Assembly: GCA_023381015.1 (NCBI GenBank)
Contig: JAMCTE010000012.1
Location: 1-64,000 of the forward strand
Origin: Patescibacteria group bacterium
Lineage (GTDB): Bacteria > Patescibacteriota > Microgenomatia > UBA1406 > GWC2-37-13
Direction: 5' to 3'
DNA: 64,000 nt
Shown here: positions 52,943 to 62,252 of the stretch, one piece after another
How positions within the stretch are numbered: the stretch's first letter is position 1
How the letters are laid out: each line of letters opens with the position of its first letter
Made by a program: the position numbers and the translations under genes
Notes under the pieces: model-generated
Seen by the model: the letters and a program-made list of their open reading frames with translations, nothing else
Told to the model about the DNA's origin: nothing
Databases searched by the model: none

Positions 52943-53548
52943 TTATTCAACCTCCAAACTCTCCCACAAAATTAGCGAAGCGAAAGATTTATAAGGACTC
53001 CATTTCTTGATGATTTTCTCGACGGTCCTCCTACTGGGATCTTTTTTTAAACCGTAGACTTTCTTGATTCCTTTTTTCAAACCAAGATCGCCGTGGGAAA
53101 AAATATCCGGCCGGCCAAGGGTGAAGATGAGGAACATCTCGGCCGTCCAAGGACCGATACCTTTTACCCGCAAAAGGTGATCTTTTACTTCATCGTCCGT
53201 GAGTTCGTCAAGTCTATCCAAATCAAGTCCGCCGCCTATAATTTCCGTAGCCAAACTCTTGACATACTTTGCTTTGGCGTTGGACATCCCGACTCCGCGC
53301 AAAACCTCGTGCGGCGTTTCGATGACTTTTTTCGGAACGATTTCACCTTTATATAATTTTTTGAAACGTCCGAAAATCACTTCGGCGACTCTTCCCGATA
53401 ACTGCTGGCCTATGATCTCCTGGCAAAGTTTGACGAAGTAGTTTTTCGGATTTTCTTTTTCGATCGTTTTGCTGATTTTCGTCCTCAGGACAAAAGAGTA
53501 GAGGAGAGGGTCGTTTTTTTTGAAGTGATTCAAAATTGTACTGTTCAT
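52943..53548 (-). CDS. DNA-3-methyladenine glycosylase II (AlkA-like, HhH-GPD)
   Basis: Removes alkylated bases from DNA. 201 residues: CQEIIGQQLSGRVAEVIFGR, then the helix-hairpin-helix LLRVKGIGPWTAEMFLIFTL and the catalytic Asp in RPDIFSHGDLGLKKG. The C-terminal ends WSPYKSFASLILWESLE. The AlkA N-terminal domain is missing, giving a short single-domain enzyme as in many archaea and CPR. It overlaps the radical-SAM gene by 4 bp (ATGA), so the two are coupled. Confidence 0.9.
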   Translation of the reverse strand: MNSTILNHFKKNDPLLYSFVLRTKISKTIEKENPKNYFVKLCQEIIGQQLSGRVAEVIFGRFKKLYKGEIVPKKVIETPHEVLRGVGMSNAKAKYVKSLATEIIGGGLDLDRLDELTDDEVKDHLLRVKGIGPWTAEMFLIFTLGRPDIFSHGDLGLKKGIKKVYGLKKDPSRRTVEKIIKKWSPYKSFASLILWESLEVE

Positions 53549-54408
53549 TTTTTGAGTTTTTGGAAATCCTTATGGAAAATTACCATATCCTTAAGCAAAT
53601 GCATTTTGTATTTGCCGATCAATCTTTTGACTTTGGCCTCCAACTCCTGCCGGTAATCTTTTGACTGGGAAGAATAAAATTTCTGCAGGACCGTTTGATC
53701 GACGCCTTTCATCTCTTCAAACAACCGGTTGCGGATGTACTTCGCCAAATTCAGGTGTTCCACGAAAATGTCTTTTGTCCCGGTTTTTGACAAGGCAAAA
53801 AATAGTTTCTCCAACTCTTCGCCCTGGGCGACGAAGTGGGGGAGGAGCGGGCCGATGAAAGCATAGGTTTTTATTTTGTTTTCGTTGAGTTTTTTCAAAG
53901 CGCCCAACCGATGACTGACTCCCGGCGCGTTCTTTTCGAAATATCTGGATATCCCGTCGTCAGTCGACGTCACCGTCATGCCGACGGCCGCGTTCTTGAG
54001 TTTTTTGAAAACGTCGACATCGCGTAACACCAGGTCTGATTTGGTAAGGAAGGAAACGACGCCTGCGAAACCGTAGTCGGCTAATACTTCCAGACAACGC
54101 CGAGTCAGTTTATACTGGCCTTCCGCTCCCTGATAAGGATCGGTGACCGAACTGAAAAAAATTTCCTTGTCTTTGCCTTTATCTCTCAACTTTTTTATTT
54201 CCTTGGCTAACAATTCCGGAGCGTTGATCTTGGCATAGACATAATCGCCCCAATCCTGGATGGTTTTCCCGACAAACCTGCCCATGAACGAAGCATAACA
54301 ATACTTGCAGGCGAACCGGCAGCCGATGTAAGGATTGACGACATAGTCGATCCCGGGAATACCGCAACGGGTAAGAATGGTCTTAGCTTTGACTTCCTTA
54401 AAATCCAT
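53545..54408 (-). CDS. Radical SAM protein, spore-photoproduct-lyase-like (SplB/Rv2578c type)
   Basis: 287 residues. The [4Fe-4S] motif is CRFACKYCYA (C-x3-C-x2-C) at about residues 31-40, preceded by GIDYVVNPYIG, a typical SPL-like start. VTDPYQGAEGQYKLTRRCLE and GVVSFLTKSDLVLRDVD follow. Proteins of this group are annotated as DNA repair photolyase-like but mostly lack biochemical proof. Coupling to the AlkA-like gene supports a role in DNA repair. Confidence 0.83.
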   Translation of the reverse strand: MDFKEVKAKTILTRCGIPGIDYVVNPYIGCRFACKYCYASFMGRFVGKTIQDWGDYVYAKINAPELLAKEIKKLRDKGKDKEIFFSSVTDPYQGAEGQYKLTRRCLEVLADYGFAGVVSFLTKSDLVLRDVDVFKKLKNAAVGMTVTSTDDGISRYFEKNAPGVSHRLGALKKLNENKIKTYAFIGPLLPHFVAQGEELEKLFFALSKTGTKDIFVEHLNLAKYIRNRLFEEMKGVDQTVLQKFYSSQSKDYRQELEAKVKRLIGKYKMHLLKDMVIFHKDFQKLKK

Positions 54409-54464
54409 GAATTAAATAATAATTGAACAATTGTTCACTGTCAATATTTATTTGACTTTTTGTC

Positions 54465-54546
54465 ATTCCGGCCCCGATTTTTATCGGGGTAACTTCGGCC
54501 TCGTCACTCCGTCGTAGGACGGGGTCCAGTCAATGATACTCATTTA
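54465..54546. repeat. Intergenic 82-bp repeat with hairpins, copy 2
   Basis: ATTCCGGCCCCGATTTTTAT opens a copy of 14877-14957, with CCCCGAT-TTTT-ATCGGGG and a second dyad around CCGTCGTAGGACGG, ending GTCCAGTCAATGATACTCAT. It lies 66 bp upstream of panE in the 204-bp gap 54409-54612, which otherwise holds only the panE promoter. Confidence 0.75.
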
Positions 54547-54612
54547 TATTTTCCTGATCCATGCCTCCGCAGGTATAACATTTTATTTTAGTTCTACTAT
54601 ATAATTTAGTTT

Positions 54613-55539
54613 ATGAAAATCTATATCGTCGGCAGTGGGGGAGTCGGAGGATACCTCGGCGGACTCTTGGCGATAGCAGGCAACGACGTTACCTTCCTCG
54701 CCCGCGGACAACATTATCAAGCGATCAAAGAAAACGGCTTGCAAATAAATGCGGTAAAAGGCGATTTTTTAGTAAAGCCTGCCAAAGTCATATCTTCCTC
54801 TTCAGAAATCACTAATCCCGATCTGGTCATCTTTACCGTCAAAACATACGATACCGAAAGCACGGCAATCGAGCTGAGCAAAGTCGTCAACGAAAATACG
54901 GCCATTATCACTTTCCAAAACGGCGTCGAAAACGATTTGAAAATCAAACAATTCATAAAGGTTGGTAAAATTTTCCCCGGCGTCGCATACCTGATATCGA
55001 CCAAAGTGGGGCCCGGAACGATCGAGCAAATCGGCGGCCCGGGAGGAATCGGGAAGTTTGTCATCGGCGACAGGAACGGTTCTTTTGGAGATTTGTTGGG
55101 AAATATCACCATGGTCATGAAAAACGCCGGAATCGATGCCTCAGTTTCGGAAGATATTACCCAAGACGTCTGGAAAAAATTCGTTTTCATTTCTGCTTTT
55201 TCGGGAATGACTGCTTTTTACGGGAAGCCTATAGGTGGAATCGTCAACGACGCTCAATTGAAAGATGAATACGAAAATTGCGTCAAGGAAACCATCGCCG
55301 TCGCCAAGTCGTTAAAAGTCAATCTTCCCGAAGACACATTCGAAACGACGATGTCCACGACGATCAAAACCAATCCCGCTTCAAAATCTTCCCTGCTCGT
55401 CGACGTGGAAAAAGGAGGAAAAAACGAAATTGAAACCCTGAACGGTAAAGTCGTCCGATATGCGAAACAGCAGAACATCCAAGTACCGATCAACGAAAAA
55501 ATTTATGAGAAAATTAAAAATAAATTAAATGACCTTTAA
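54613..55539 (+). CDS. panE: 2-dehydropantoate 2-reductase
   Basis: NADPH-dependent reduction of ketopantoate to pantoate in pantothenate/CoA synthesis. The N-terminal Rossmann motif GSGGVGGYLGGLLA is at residues 7-20. NADPH-type FLARGQHYQAI, FTVKTYDTE and ITFQNGVENDLKI (family segment) are followed by catalytic Lys in DVWKKFVFISAFSGMTA and TSLL-type KSSLLVDVEKGG, the region usually containing the catalytic Glu. Length 308 is standard. TATAAT at 54600-54605 ends 8 nt before the ATG. The 3' end overlaps the next gene by 11 bp. No other pantothenate gene is in view. Confidence 0.9.
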   Translation: MKIYIVGSGGVGGYLGGLLAIAGNDVTFLARGQHYQAIKENGLQINAVKGDFLVKPAKVISSSSEITNPDLVIFTVKTYDTESTAIELSKVVNENTAIITFQNGVENDLKIKQFIKVGKIFPGVAYLISTKVGPGTIEQIGGPGGIGKFVIGDRNGSFGDLLGNITMVMKNAGIDASVSEDITQDVWKKFVFISAFSGMTAFYGKPIGGIVNDAQLKDEYENCVKETIAVAKSLKVNLPEDTFETTMSTTIKTNPASKSSLLVDVEKGGKNEIETLNGKVVRYAKQQNIQVPINEKIYEKIKNKLNDL

Positions 55540-57158
55540 AAAGATTTTTCTATCTTTATTTTTTCTTTGTTTGTTTCCTGTTTCCGTCTTCGCCAAAGAC
55601 AAACCTCAAGTTCTTTTCATCAACCAGGTTAGGGGAGAGGAGTGCTGCTCCAAAGGAAACCTCGCCAACCTGGAAAAGCAAGTCGGTGCTTTCGTCACTG
55701 ATAAAATCCCTGCCTATTTCGTACTCCGCTACGATGCTTTGACCAACCAGAGTTATGTCGACTACATCAAGCAACAAATCAGCGCCAACCCTGATCTTAT
55801 AAGGTTGGGTTTGATGATCGAAATCACGCCCAAATTAGCCGAAGATTCCGGAGTCAAATACCACGACACGGAAAACCATTGGTATGAAGCGCAAAACTGT
55901 TTCACGATCGGTTACCAAAAACAAGACAGGAAAAAAATCATCGACAAGCTGTTTTCGGCGTTTCGCGGCCAATTCGGCTCTTATCCGAGACTCGTTTCCG
56001 CCTGGTTGATCGACACCGATTCGCTTAATTACATGCATGATAAATATGGCGTGAATGCGGACCAGATCACCCGGGAACAGTGGGGGCAGGACAGTTATAC
56101 TCTTTATGGCGGACCGCCTCACTATCCTTATCCTGCCTCCAGAAACTGGGCGTTTATTCCGGATTTTACCGAAAAAAATCCCGTCATCATGCTGAGACAG
56201 ACCGTTACCGATCCTCTTTACAATTATGGGGAAACAAAAAAAGCTTATACGACTCAACCGAACGACTATGCCATCAGCGGACTTGACTTCGAATACTTCA
56301 AAAAATTAACCAATCAGGCTTTGTTCGATCAAAAATCGACCGGCTTCGCCCTGCTCGGTTTGGAGAATTCCATGGAAGACAAATACCAACAGGACTTCAT
56401 CGGTCAGGTTGACTATATTAACGAGATAAAAGACCAGGTCAGTTTTCCTGATCTTGACCAACTAAAAAACTATTGGCAAAAACAAACCGATACTTCATAT
56501 TCGGGAAAAGATCTGATCAACGGTACAGATAATCGGGCCGAATTCGTCACTACTGCCTACTTCAGGCGGAGAATCAGAACCCGGAGCGGAAAAACTTTTA
56601 CGACCGACTACCGTTATTATGACAAAAAACTGACCGACCCTTATGACGATTATGTCGCCAAAAAAGCCGGCTACTGGATCGTACCTTACGCACTAGACTA
56701 TTCCCACGTCTATAATATCGCTTCATCGGTTTTTCCGGAAACGAGGAACGATCTGTCCTTGGACACACAGCCAAAATTAACGATAAGTAGATTATCAGCC
56801 TACTCTTTCAACAACAATCGTATGGAGAATTATCCTTACTATATGCCTGAAGCGATCGCAAGAAAGATCGATCGGTTCAAAAGCCAAGTCGAAATCATAA
56901 CCGGAAAAATGACAACGATCAAATTTTTTTGCCAGGGATTCGTTCGGTTACCCGGCAAATATCGCCGATCCCGTGACCATGGAAATTTTTCCTCAAAATG
57001 ATGAAGTCAAAACTACCAATGACTCTTCCCTGTATACTTTTACTTTCCCGAACGATTCACAAAACTTACAGGATATCACTCTGTCTTCCGACAAAAAAAC
57101 CGTTAAGAAAATCCTGCTTTTTCCGCAGCCATTTTCCTTTATTAAACTGGTTTTTTAA
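55529..57158 (+). CDS. Secreted protein of unknown function, frameshifted at a T7 run
   Basis: A signal peptide ending VSVFAKD (about 22-24) precedes a large extracytoplasmic domain. Motifs such as RLGLMIEITPKLAE, HDTENHWYEAQ and SAWLIDTDSLNYMHDKYG, and the length, resemble polysaccharide deacetylase or GH-type barrels, but I cannot place the family. As written, the frame runs to 57001 with an implausible basic tail (RLPGKYRRSRDHGNFSSK). Dropping one T from the seven-T run at 56924-56930 continues FFARDSFGYPANIADPVTME through 57158, giving about 542 residues. Sequencing error, slippage or mutation are all possible. Confidence 0.65.
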
Positions 57159-57218
57159 ACAAAAATTGTCCTTACCTAATTTTAAGCAAAAATTCAGTTA
57201 CCGCGATATAATTTTTAT

Positions 57219-57761
57219 ATGATCAAGAAATTTTTGGTTTCTTTGGCGATCGTCGCCGTCTTTGCTTTTTACTCAGACATAAAAGGCAGCGAAAAACAAG
57301 AAACCGCAATTTTGCCGAAAAACAATAAATCATCCCTCTCCCAATCGACCCCTTCGTCCACTCCGGCTCCGGCCGATACTTCAACGCCAGCTCCGGTTTC
57401 AATCGTCAATATCCCCGGACAAAGCGCTTCACCGACTCCCGTACCTAGTACGCCAACGCCAACTCCAAGTCATCAAGGACAGTACAAAGACGGTACATAC
57501 ACCGGACCTGTTGCCGACGCTTTCTACGGAAACGTCCAGATTCAAGTCAAAATCAGCAATGGACTGATCAGCGACGTCCAGTTCCTCCAGTATCCAAACG
57601 ACAGGAATACCTCGATCATGATAAATTCCCAGGCGATGCCCATGCTCCAACAGGAAGCCATCCAATCCCAAACCGGCAACGTCGACATCATCTCGGGGGC
57701 AACAGACACCAGTAATGCCTTTATCCAGTCGCTTACCTCTGCCTTAAGTCAAGCCAAATAA
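57219..57761 (+). CDS. FMN-binding (RnfG/NqrC-type) extracytoplasmic protein
   Basis: 180 residues. One N-terminal membrane segment (about 5-20), a Thr/Pro/Ser-rich linker (about 40-88), then the FMN-binding domain: GQYKDGTYTGPVADAFYGNV, SDVQFLQYPND and the flavinylation motif DIISGATDTSNAF, whose Thr is the expected site of phosphoester-linked FMN. It is a substrate of the ApbE encoded 4 bp downstream. TATAAT at 57207-57212 ends 7 nt before the ATG. It carries electrons outside the membrane. Confidence 0.88.
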   Translation: MIKKFLVSLAIVAVFAFYSDIKGSEKQETAILPKNNKSSLSQSTPSSTPAPADTSTPAPVSIVNIPGQSASPTPVPSTPTPTPSHQGQYKDGTYTGPVADAFYGNVQIQVKISNGLISDVQFLQYPNDRNTSIMINSQAMPMLQQEAIQSQTGNVDIISGATDTSNAFIQSLTSALSQAK

Positions 57762-57765
57762 TTAT

Positions 57766-58518
57766 ATGAAAAAAACCGAACTCCTCATGGATATGCCTGT
57801 TACCGTTGAAATCGCCGATGAAGCCGAAAAACAAGACGTCGAAACCGTCTACGATTATTTCCGCTACGTCGACGAAACTTTCAGCACCTTTAAAAAAGGT
57901 AGCGAGATCAGCAAAATCAATCAAGGCAAGTTGAAAATCTCCGATTCAAGTCAAGACATGAAGGAAATCTTCGCCAAAGCCGAAGAAACAAAAAAACTTA
58001 CCCTAGGTTATTTTGACATCAGAAAAGATACCGGTTACGATCCGTCGGGAATCGTCAAAGGTTGGGCGATTTTGAACGCCGCAAAAATCCTGAGGAAAAA
58101 AGGCTACCGGAATTTTTTTATCGACGCCGGCGGCGACATCCAAATCGACGGCCAATCAAAAAACAAGAACTGGTCGGTCGGGATCCGCAACCCTTTTAAC
58201 CGTTTTGAAAACATCAAGATCCTCAACATCAGTAACAGGGGAGTCGCCACCTCAGGCACATACATCCGGGGCCAACACATCTATAACCCGTTTAATAAAG
58301 ATCTTCCCATCAAAGAAATCGTCAGCTTGACGGTGATCGGTCCCGACGTCTATGAGGCCGACCGGTTTGCCACGGCCGCTTTCGCAATGGGAAAAAAAGG
58401 GATAGAATTTATTGAAAGACTGAAAGATTTCGAAGGGTATATGGTCGACAAAAAAGGCATGGCCACCTATACGAGCGGATTTAACAGTTATCTATATAAC
58501 AATGGCAAAAATAATTGA
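57766..58518 (+). CDS. apbE: FAD:protein FMN transferase
   Basis: Transfers FMN from FAD to Thr/Ser of FMN-binding proteins. 250 residues: MPVTVEIAD, ETFSTFKKGSEISKINQ (usual F-x-x-S-E-I-x-x-I-N), GYDPSGIVKGWAILNAAKIL, FFIDAGGDIQIDG, NRGVATSGTY and EADRFATAAFAMG are all in ApbE order. There is no signal peptide or lipobox, so it may modify its target before export or rely on an unseen signal. It overlaps the next gene by 17 bp. Part of a three-gene flavinylation operon. Confidence 0.92.
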   Translation: MKKTELLMDMPVTVEIADEAEKQDVETVYDYFRYVDETFSTFKKGSEISKINQGKLKISDSSQDMKEIFAKAEETKKLTLGYFDIRKDTGYDPSGIVKGWAILNAAKILRKKGYRNFFIDAGGDIQIDGQSKNKNWSVGIRNPFNRFENIKILNISNRGVATSGTYIRGQHIYNPFNKDLPIKEIVSLTVIGPDVYEADRFATAAFAMGKKGIEFIERLKDFEGYMVDKKGMATYTSGFNSYLYNNGKNN

Positions 58519-60022
58519 CGATTTCCTAAACCAAATTACCATGTATAGATTAATCCTTTATTATCTAATCGGTCTAGTATTGGTGTCTGTCATTTACTCG
58601 TCTTTTCATCTATTGGCTTTCAATCCGGTCAACATCATCCTTTCATCTTTATTTTTGGTGTTTTTCAGCGGCTTCGTCAACGATCTGTTGGCCGTCATTT
58701 TTGACGCTCCGACCAATAGCGAATCCGTATACATCACGGCGCTGATACTGGCCTTGATTATCACTCCTGTAAAAACCATTGCTGATTTTGTCTTTTTGGC
58801 TTTTGCCGCCATGCTGGCGATGGCCTCAAAATACATACTGGCGGTCAACAAAAAACACCTGTTCAATCCGGCGGCCATGGCAGTGGTCTTGACGGCATTC
58901 TTCCTCAAACAATCGGCTAGCTGGTGGGTGGGAAGTCTGTCCTTGCTGCCATACGTTGTCATCGGTGGACTGCTGGTCGCCAGAAAAACCCAAAAAGAAG
59001 AAATGATTTTGACGTTCGTTTTATCGGCGGCCGTTACCTTGGCTGGATTTGCAATCATAAAAGGATCGTCTCCTTTAGGAGCGTTGACGACGATGTTTCT
59101 CAACTCTTCGTTGTTTTTCTTCGCTTTCGTCATGCTGACCGAACCTTTAACGATGCCGAATACTTTTTGGAGACAGATGATATTTGCAGTCATCGTCGGC
59201 TATCTTTTCGTGCCCAACGTCAATCTTTTCGGCGTCTATTCGACTCCAGAGCTGGCGCTGATTGTCGGCAATTTTTTTGCCTATATCGTCAATCCCAAGA
59301 CAAAACTGGTCCTTAAACTTCAGTCCAAGATCGCCCTCACTCCCGACACCTATGATTTTATTTTCCCGCTACAAAATAAAATAAACTTCGTTCCCGGCCA
59401 GTATATGGAGTGGACGCTCGCACATAAAGGCGTCGACGGCCGGGGCAACCGGCGTTATTTTACCCTGGCTTCATCGCCGACGGAAAATAATTTAAGGATC
59501 GGCGTCAAATTCTATCAACCGGCCAGCAGCTATAAAAAACAAATGCTGTCCATGAACGAGACGACGCCGATCGTCGCTTCGCAAATCGCCGGAGATTTTA
59601 CTTTACCCGTTGACAAGAACAAAAAAATCGCCTTCATCGCCGGAGGAATCGGCATCACTCCTTACCGGAGCATGATCAAGTATCTGATCGACAGAGGCGA
59701 ACGCCGCAACATCATTCTTTTTTATTCAAACAAGGATCGCTCGGAGATAGTTTATCAGGATGTTTTTAACGAAGCCCAATCAAAACTTGGCATCAAAACA
59801 GTCTACACCCTAACCGATATTAATCAGATACCGGCTGACTGGATAGGAAAAAAGGGCAGAGTCAATGAAGAAATGATCAGGACGGAAATTCCCGATTTTA
59901 TGGAAAGGACTTTTTATCTTTCCGGTCCGCGCCGGATGGTGGTCGGTTTCGAGCAGACTCTCAAGGCCATGAATGTCAAAGACGAAAACATCAAGATAGA
60001 CTTTTTCCCCGGTTTCGTTTAA
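58502..60022 (+). CDS. RnfD/NqrB-like membrane domain fused to ferredoxin-NAD(P)+ reductase domain
   Basis: 506 residues. The N-terminal half (about 1-265) has nine or so helices of the RnfD/NqrB type: NKKHLFNPAAMAVVLTAFFL and FVMLTEPLTMPNTFWRQ are its landmarks. The C-terminal half is an FNR-like reductase: FAD motif RRYFTLASSPTE, NAD-binding GGIGITPYRSMIKYLI, and FYLSGPRRMVVGFEQTL. It probably moves electrons from NAD(P)H through the membrane to the flavinylated protein at 57219. The RnfD covalent-FMN motif (SGAT) is not seen. The ORF converges on the GT39-like gene with a 4-bp overlap. Confidence 0.85.
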   Translation: MAKIIDDFLNQITMYRLILYYLIGLVLVSVIYSSFHLLAFNPVNIILSSLFLVFFSGFVNDLLAVIFDAPTNSESVYITALILALIITPVKTIADFVFLAFAAMLAMASKYILAVNKKHLFNPAAMAVVLTAFFLKQSASWWVGSLSLLPYVVIGGLLVARKTQKEEMILTFVLSAAVTLAGFAIIKGSSPLGALTTMFLNSSLFFFAFVMLTEPLTMPNTFWRQMIFAVIVGYLFVPNVNLFGVYSTPELALIVGNFFAYIVNPKTKLVLKLQSKIALTPDTYDFIFPLQNKINFVPGQYMEWTLAHKGVDGRGNRRYFTLASSPTENNLRIGVKFYQPASSYKKQMLSMNETTPIVASQIAGDFTLPVDKNKKIAFIAGGIGITPYRSMIKYLIDRGERRNIILFYSNKDRSEIVYQDVFNEAQSKLGIKTVYTLTDINQIPADWIGKKGRVNEEMIRTEIPDFMERTFYLSGPRRMVVGFEQTLKAMNVKDENIKIDFFPGFV

Positions 60023-61569
60023 TCGAAAACAAAATAAGCCGGTTTGTTGAAATAACGCAAGGTTTTTACGTTTAGTTTCTTCTGTATTCTTTGCTTGGTG
60101 AGAAACGTCAAGCAATACTCGTCGACGATCACTTTGTGCAAGTCTTCGGGATTGACTGGTTGATTGGCTTCACATCTTTTGAAAGTAAGATTATTGAAAT
60201 AAAAGATTGACCAATTCCTGTTGAGCATGGCGGAAATCTTTTGCAGATCTTTTTTTGTCAAATCTGACATGAAAATATAACTCATGAAAGTCGAGTAGGG
60301 AAGAGGGGATTCGACCGAATAGTTGCTTTTGTTATTTAACACATAAGTCGCGAGTACCTTATCTTTTTCCCCGAAAACATCGGCTTGCAAAGCCGGTTTG
60401 ACGACATAATAATTCCGAAAGAAAATCGCCATCTGCAAAAACAAAACCGTCGATAGGATAACGGTCATCAACAACCTCAGATAGGTAAACAGTTTTTTCA
60501 TGTTATTAAAAACAAAGGATACTCCTTCGGCCATTAAAGCCGACAGTCCCAAAGCCGCCAAGGCCGAACGGATGGAAAAAGTCAAAGAGTAGACGTTTAT
60601 GAGGGACGGCAGCAAACCGACCAAAGCAAAACCTATCAGAAAATATTCACCCAATGGTATATTTTTCAAGGCAAAAATTCCCAAAAATAAAAATATCAAT
60701 AAAACGCCATAAAACTGACCAGCCACTCCGTTGTTATACTGGGGCACATAATCGCCGCTCTTAAAAAGAAAAGAGAGGTCCCACCCTTTCAATATCCTCG
60801 ACAAGACCATATTAAACAGGTGTCTTCGCCCATATGGTTTGAAGAAGATCAGCTCGCCGGTTCTTTCCCGCAAATTTCCTTCTATTTTTAAACCAATCAA
60901 AGCGAAGACAACAAAAGAAAAAATATAACCGGAAGACGATAAAAGAAATTTTTTGAAGGTGATCTTCTTCGATAGATAAAAATAAAACTCCAAATAAATC
61001 GGTATCGTCAATACCAATGGACGGAAACCCTGATAAGAAAAAAACGTCAAAAAATAAAAAAAATCGGACCAGGCTGATTTTCTGTTTAACTGCAACAGCA
61101 TAGCGGCAAGGATTAACGGCAGGGCCAAATTTATTTCCAATCCTAATCGGCTTATATTATAAATCCAAGGGCTCAGGCAAAAAATCAAACAAACCAGATA
61201 AGACAATTTCTTTTTTTTGGTCAAAAATAAAACAAGTTCAAAAACTAAGATCGGCAGTAAAGACGCCGGCAAAACAAATGCCAAACGGGCATTGGTGACA
61301 TTTTTTATCATTCCGATCTTCCACCAGAAGACGTCATAATACATCGCGACGGCAGGCGCATTGGGCGAGATTCTTTCAAACTTAAGAGGGTAGTAGTTGC
61401 CAAAGAGGTCGTGACCGGTTTTGGCAATCGAATATCCTGTTAAAGCGAGGTCGCGTTCATCGGGCAACAAAAAAGTTTGGTCCAAAAAAATCATCCTGAC
61501 CGCCAGGTAAAAAAAACAAAAAATCAGGATAATTTTTCTTGAGGATAAATATTGAAAAAAACTCCTCAT
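60019..61569 (-). CDS. GT39/GT-C-like membrane protein
   Basis: 516 residues with about eleven helices. The first extracytoplasmic loop has LPDERDLALTGYSIAKTGHD (Asp-Glu pair, as in GT39/GT83), LFGNYYPLKFER and YYDVFWWKIG. A soluble C-terminal region of about 100 residues ends YFNKPAYFVFD. TATAAT lies about 10 nt before the ATG. It could transfer a sugar from a polyprenyl carrier; the substrate is unknown. Confidence 0.75.
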   Translation of the reverse strand: MRSFFQYLSSRKIILIFCFFYLAVRMIFLDQTFLLPDERDLALTGYSIAKTGHDLFGNYYPLKFERISPNAPAVAMYYDVFWWKIGMIKNVTNARLAFVLPASLLPILVFELVLFLTKKKKLSYLVCLIFCLSPWIYNISRLGLEINLALPLILAAMLLQLNRKSAWSDFFYFLTFFSYQGFRPLVLTIPIYLEFYFYLSKKITFKKFLLSSSGYIFSFVVFALIGLKIEGNLRERTGELIFFKPYGRRHLFNMVLSRILKGWDLSFLFKSGDYVPQYNNGVAGQFYGVLLIFLFLGIFALKNIPLGEYFLIGFALVGLLPSLINVYSLTFSIRSALAALGLSALMAEGVSFVFNNMKKLFTYLRLLMTVILSTVLFLQMAIFFRNYYVVKPALQADVFGEKDKVLATYVLNNKSNYSVESPLPYSTFMSYIFMSDLTKKDLQKISAMLNRNWSIFYFNNLTFKRCEANQPVNPEDLHKVIVDEYCLTFLTKQRIQKKLNVKTLRYFNKPAYFVFD

Positions 61570-61600
61570 ATCCTAATTATTATATTGTAAAATATCTGAT

Positions 61601-62251
61601 ATGAATAACAAAAATGTCTTGGTTTGGATTGGCGGAGTCTTGGCTGCCCTGATTTTGATTTTTGCTGCTTATTTGCTCACCAATTCTCCCTCCCAGCCGA
61701 CTGACTTTTCTTCGATCAATGTCTTGAGAAAACAAGATCACTCCACCTGGTCAAAAGCCGACAAGAATCTTCTGATAGAGTATAGCGACATCCAATGTCC
61801 GGCCTGTAAAGCTTTTCATGATCTTTTCCAGACCTTCGAAGCTTCTTCCAGTCCTGACTTTGCCATCACCAAAAAAGTCACTCTGGTCTTCAGGCATTTT
61901 CCCTTATACCAGATCCATCAAAACGCCTTTAATGCCGCTTACGCCGCCGAAGCCGCTTCAATTCAAGGAAAGTTTTGGGAATTCACCAACATCCTTTACA
62001 ACAGGCAAAGCCAATGGTCGGAACTGGCGAACCCATCCGACTATTTCCTTGGCGTTGCAAAAGAATTGAAACTGAACGTCGACAAGTTCAAGACAGACAT
62101 GAATTCCCAGTCCGTCAAAGACCGAGTCCAATCCGACCTCGATGAAGGCAATAAACTGGGAATTAACGCGACTCCGACCTTTTTCCTAAACGGCAAAAAA
62201 GTCGACGTCGTCTCAATCGACCAGTTCAAAAGTTTGCTCAAATCTCTATAA
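61601..62251 (+). CDS. DsbA-family thiol oxidoreductase (backbone copy)
   Basis: 216 residues. A membrane segment (about 5-25), then the DsbA domain with CPAC in SDIQCPACKAFHDLF, RHFPLYQIHQNAFNAAYAAEAA, and the cis-Pro loop NATPTFFLNGKKV. It catalyses disulfide formation outside the membrane. A TAAAAT box lies 8 nt before the ATG. It precedes ddl by 1 bp, which suggests one operon. It resembles the element copy at 38249 in layout. Confidence 0.9.
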   Translation: MNNKNVLVWIGGVLAALILIFAAYLLTNSPSQPTDFSSINVLRKQDHSTWSKADKNLLIEYSDIQCPACKAFHDLFQTFEASSSPDFAITKKVTLVFRHFPLYQIHQNAFNAAYAAEAASIQGKFWEFTNILYNRQSQWSELANPSDYFLGVAKELKLNVDKFKTDMNSQSVKDRVQSDLDEGNKLGINATPTFFLNGKKVDVVSIDQFKSLLKSL

Positions 62252-62252
62252 A

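Noticed and set aside
58606-59193. 195-residue frame antisense to the RnfD-FNR gene
   Set aside because: Shadow of a well-supported membrane protein; no family features.
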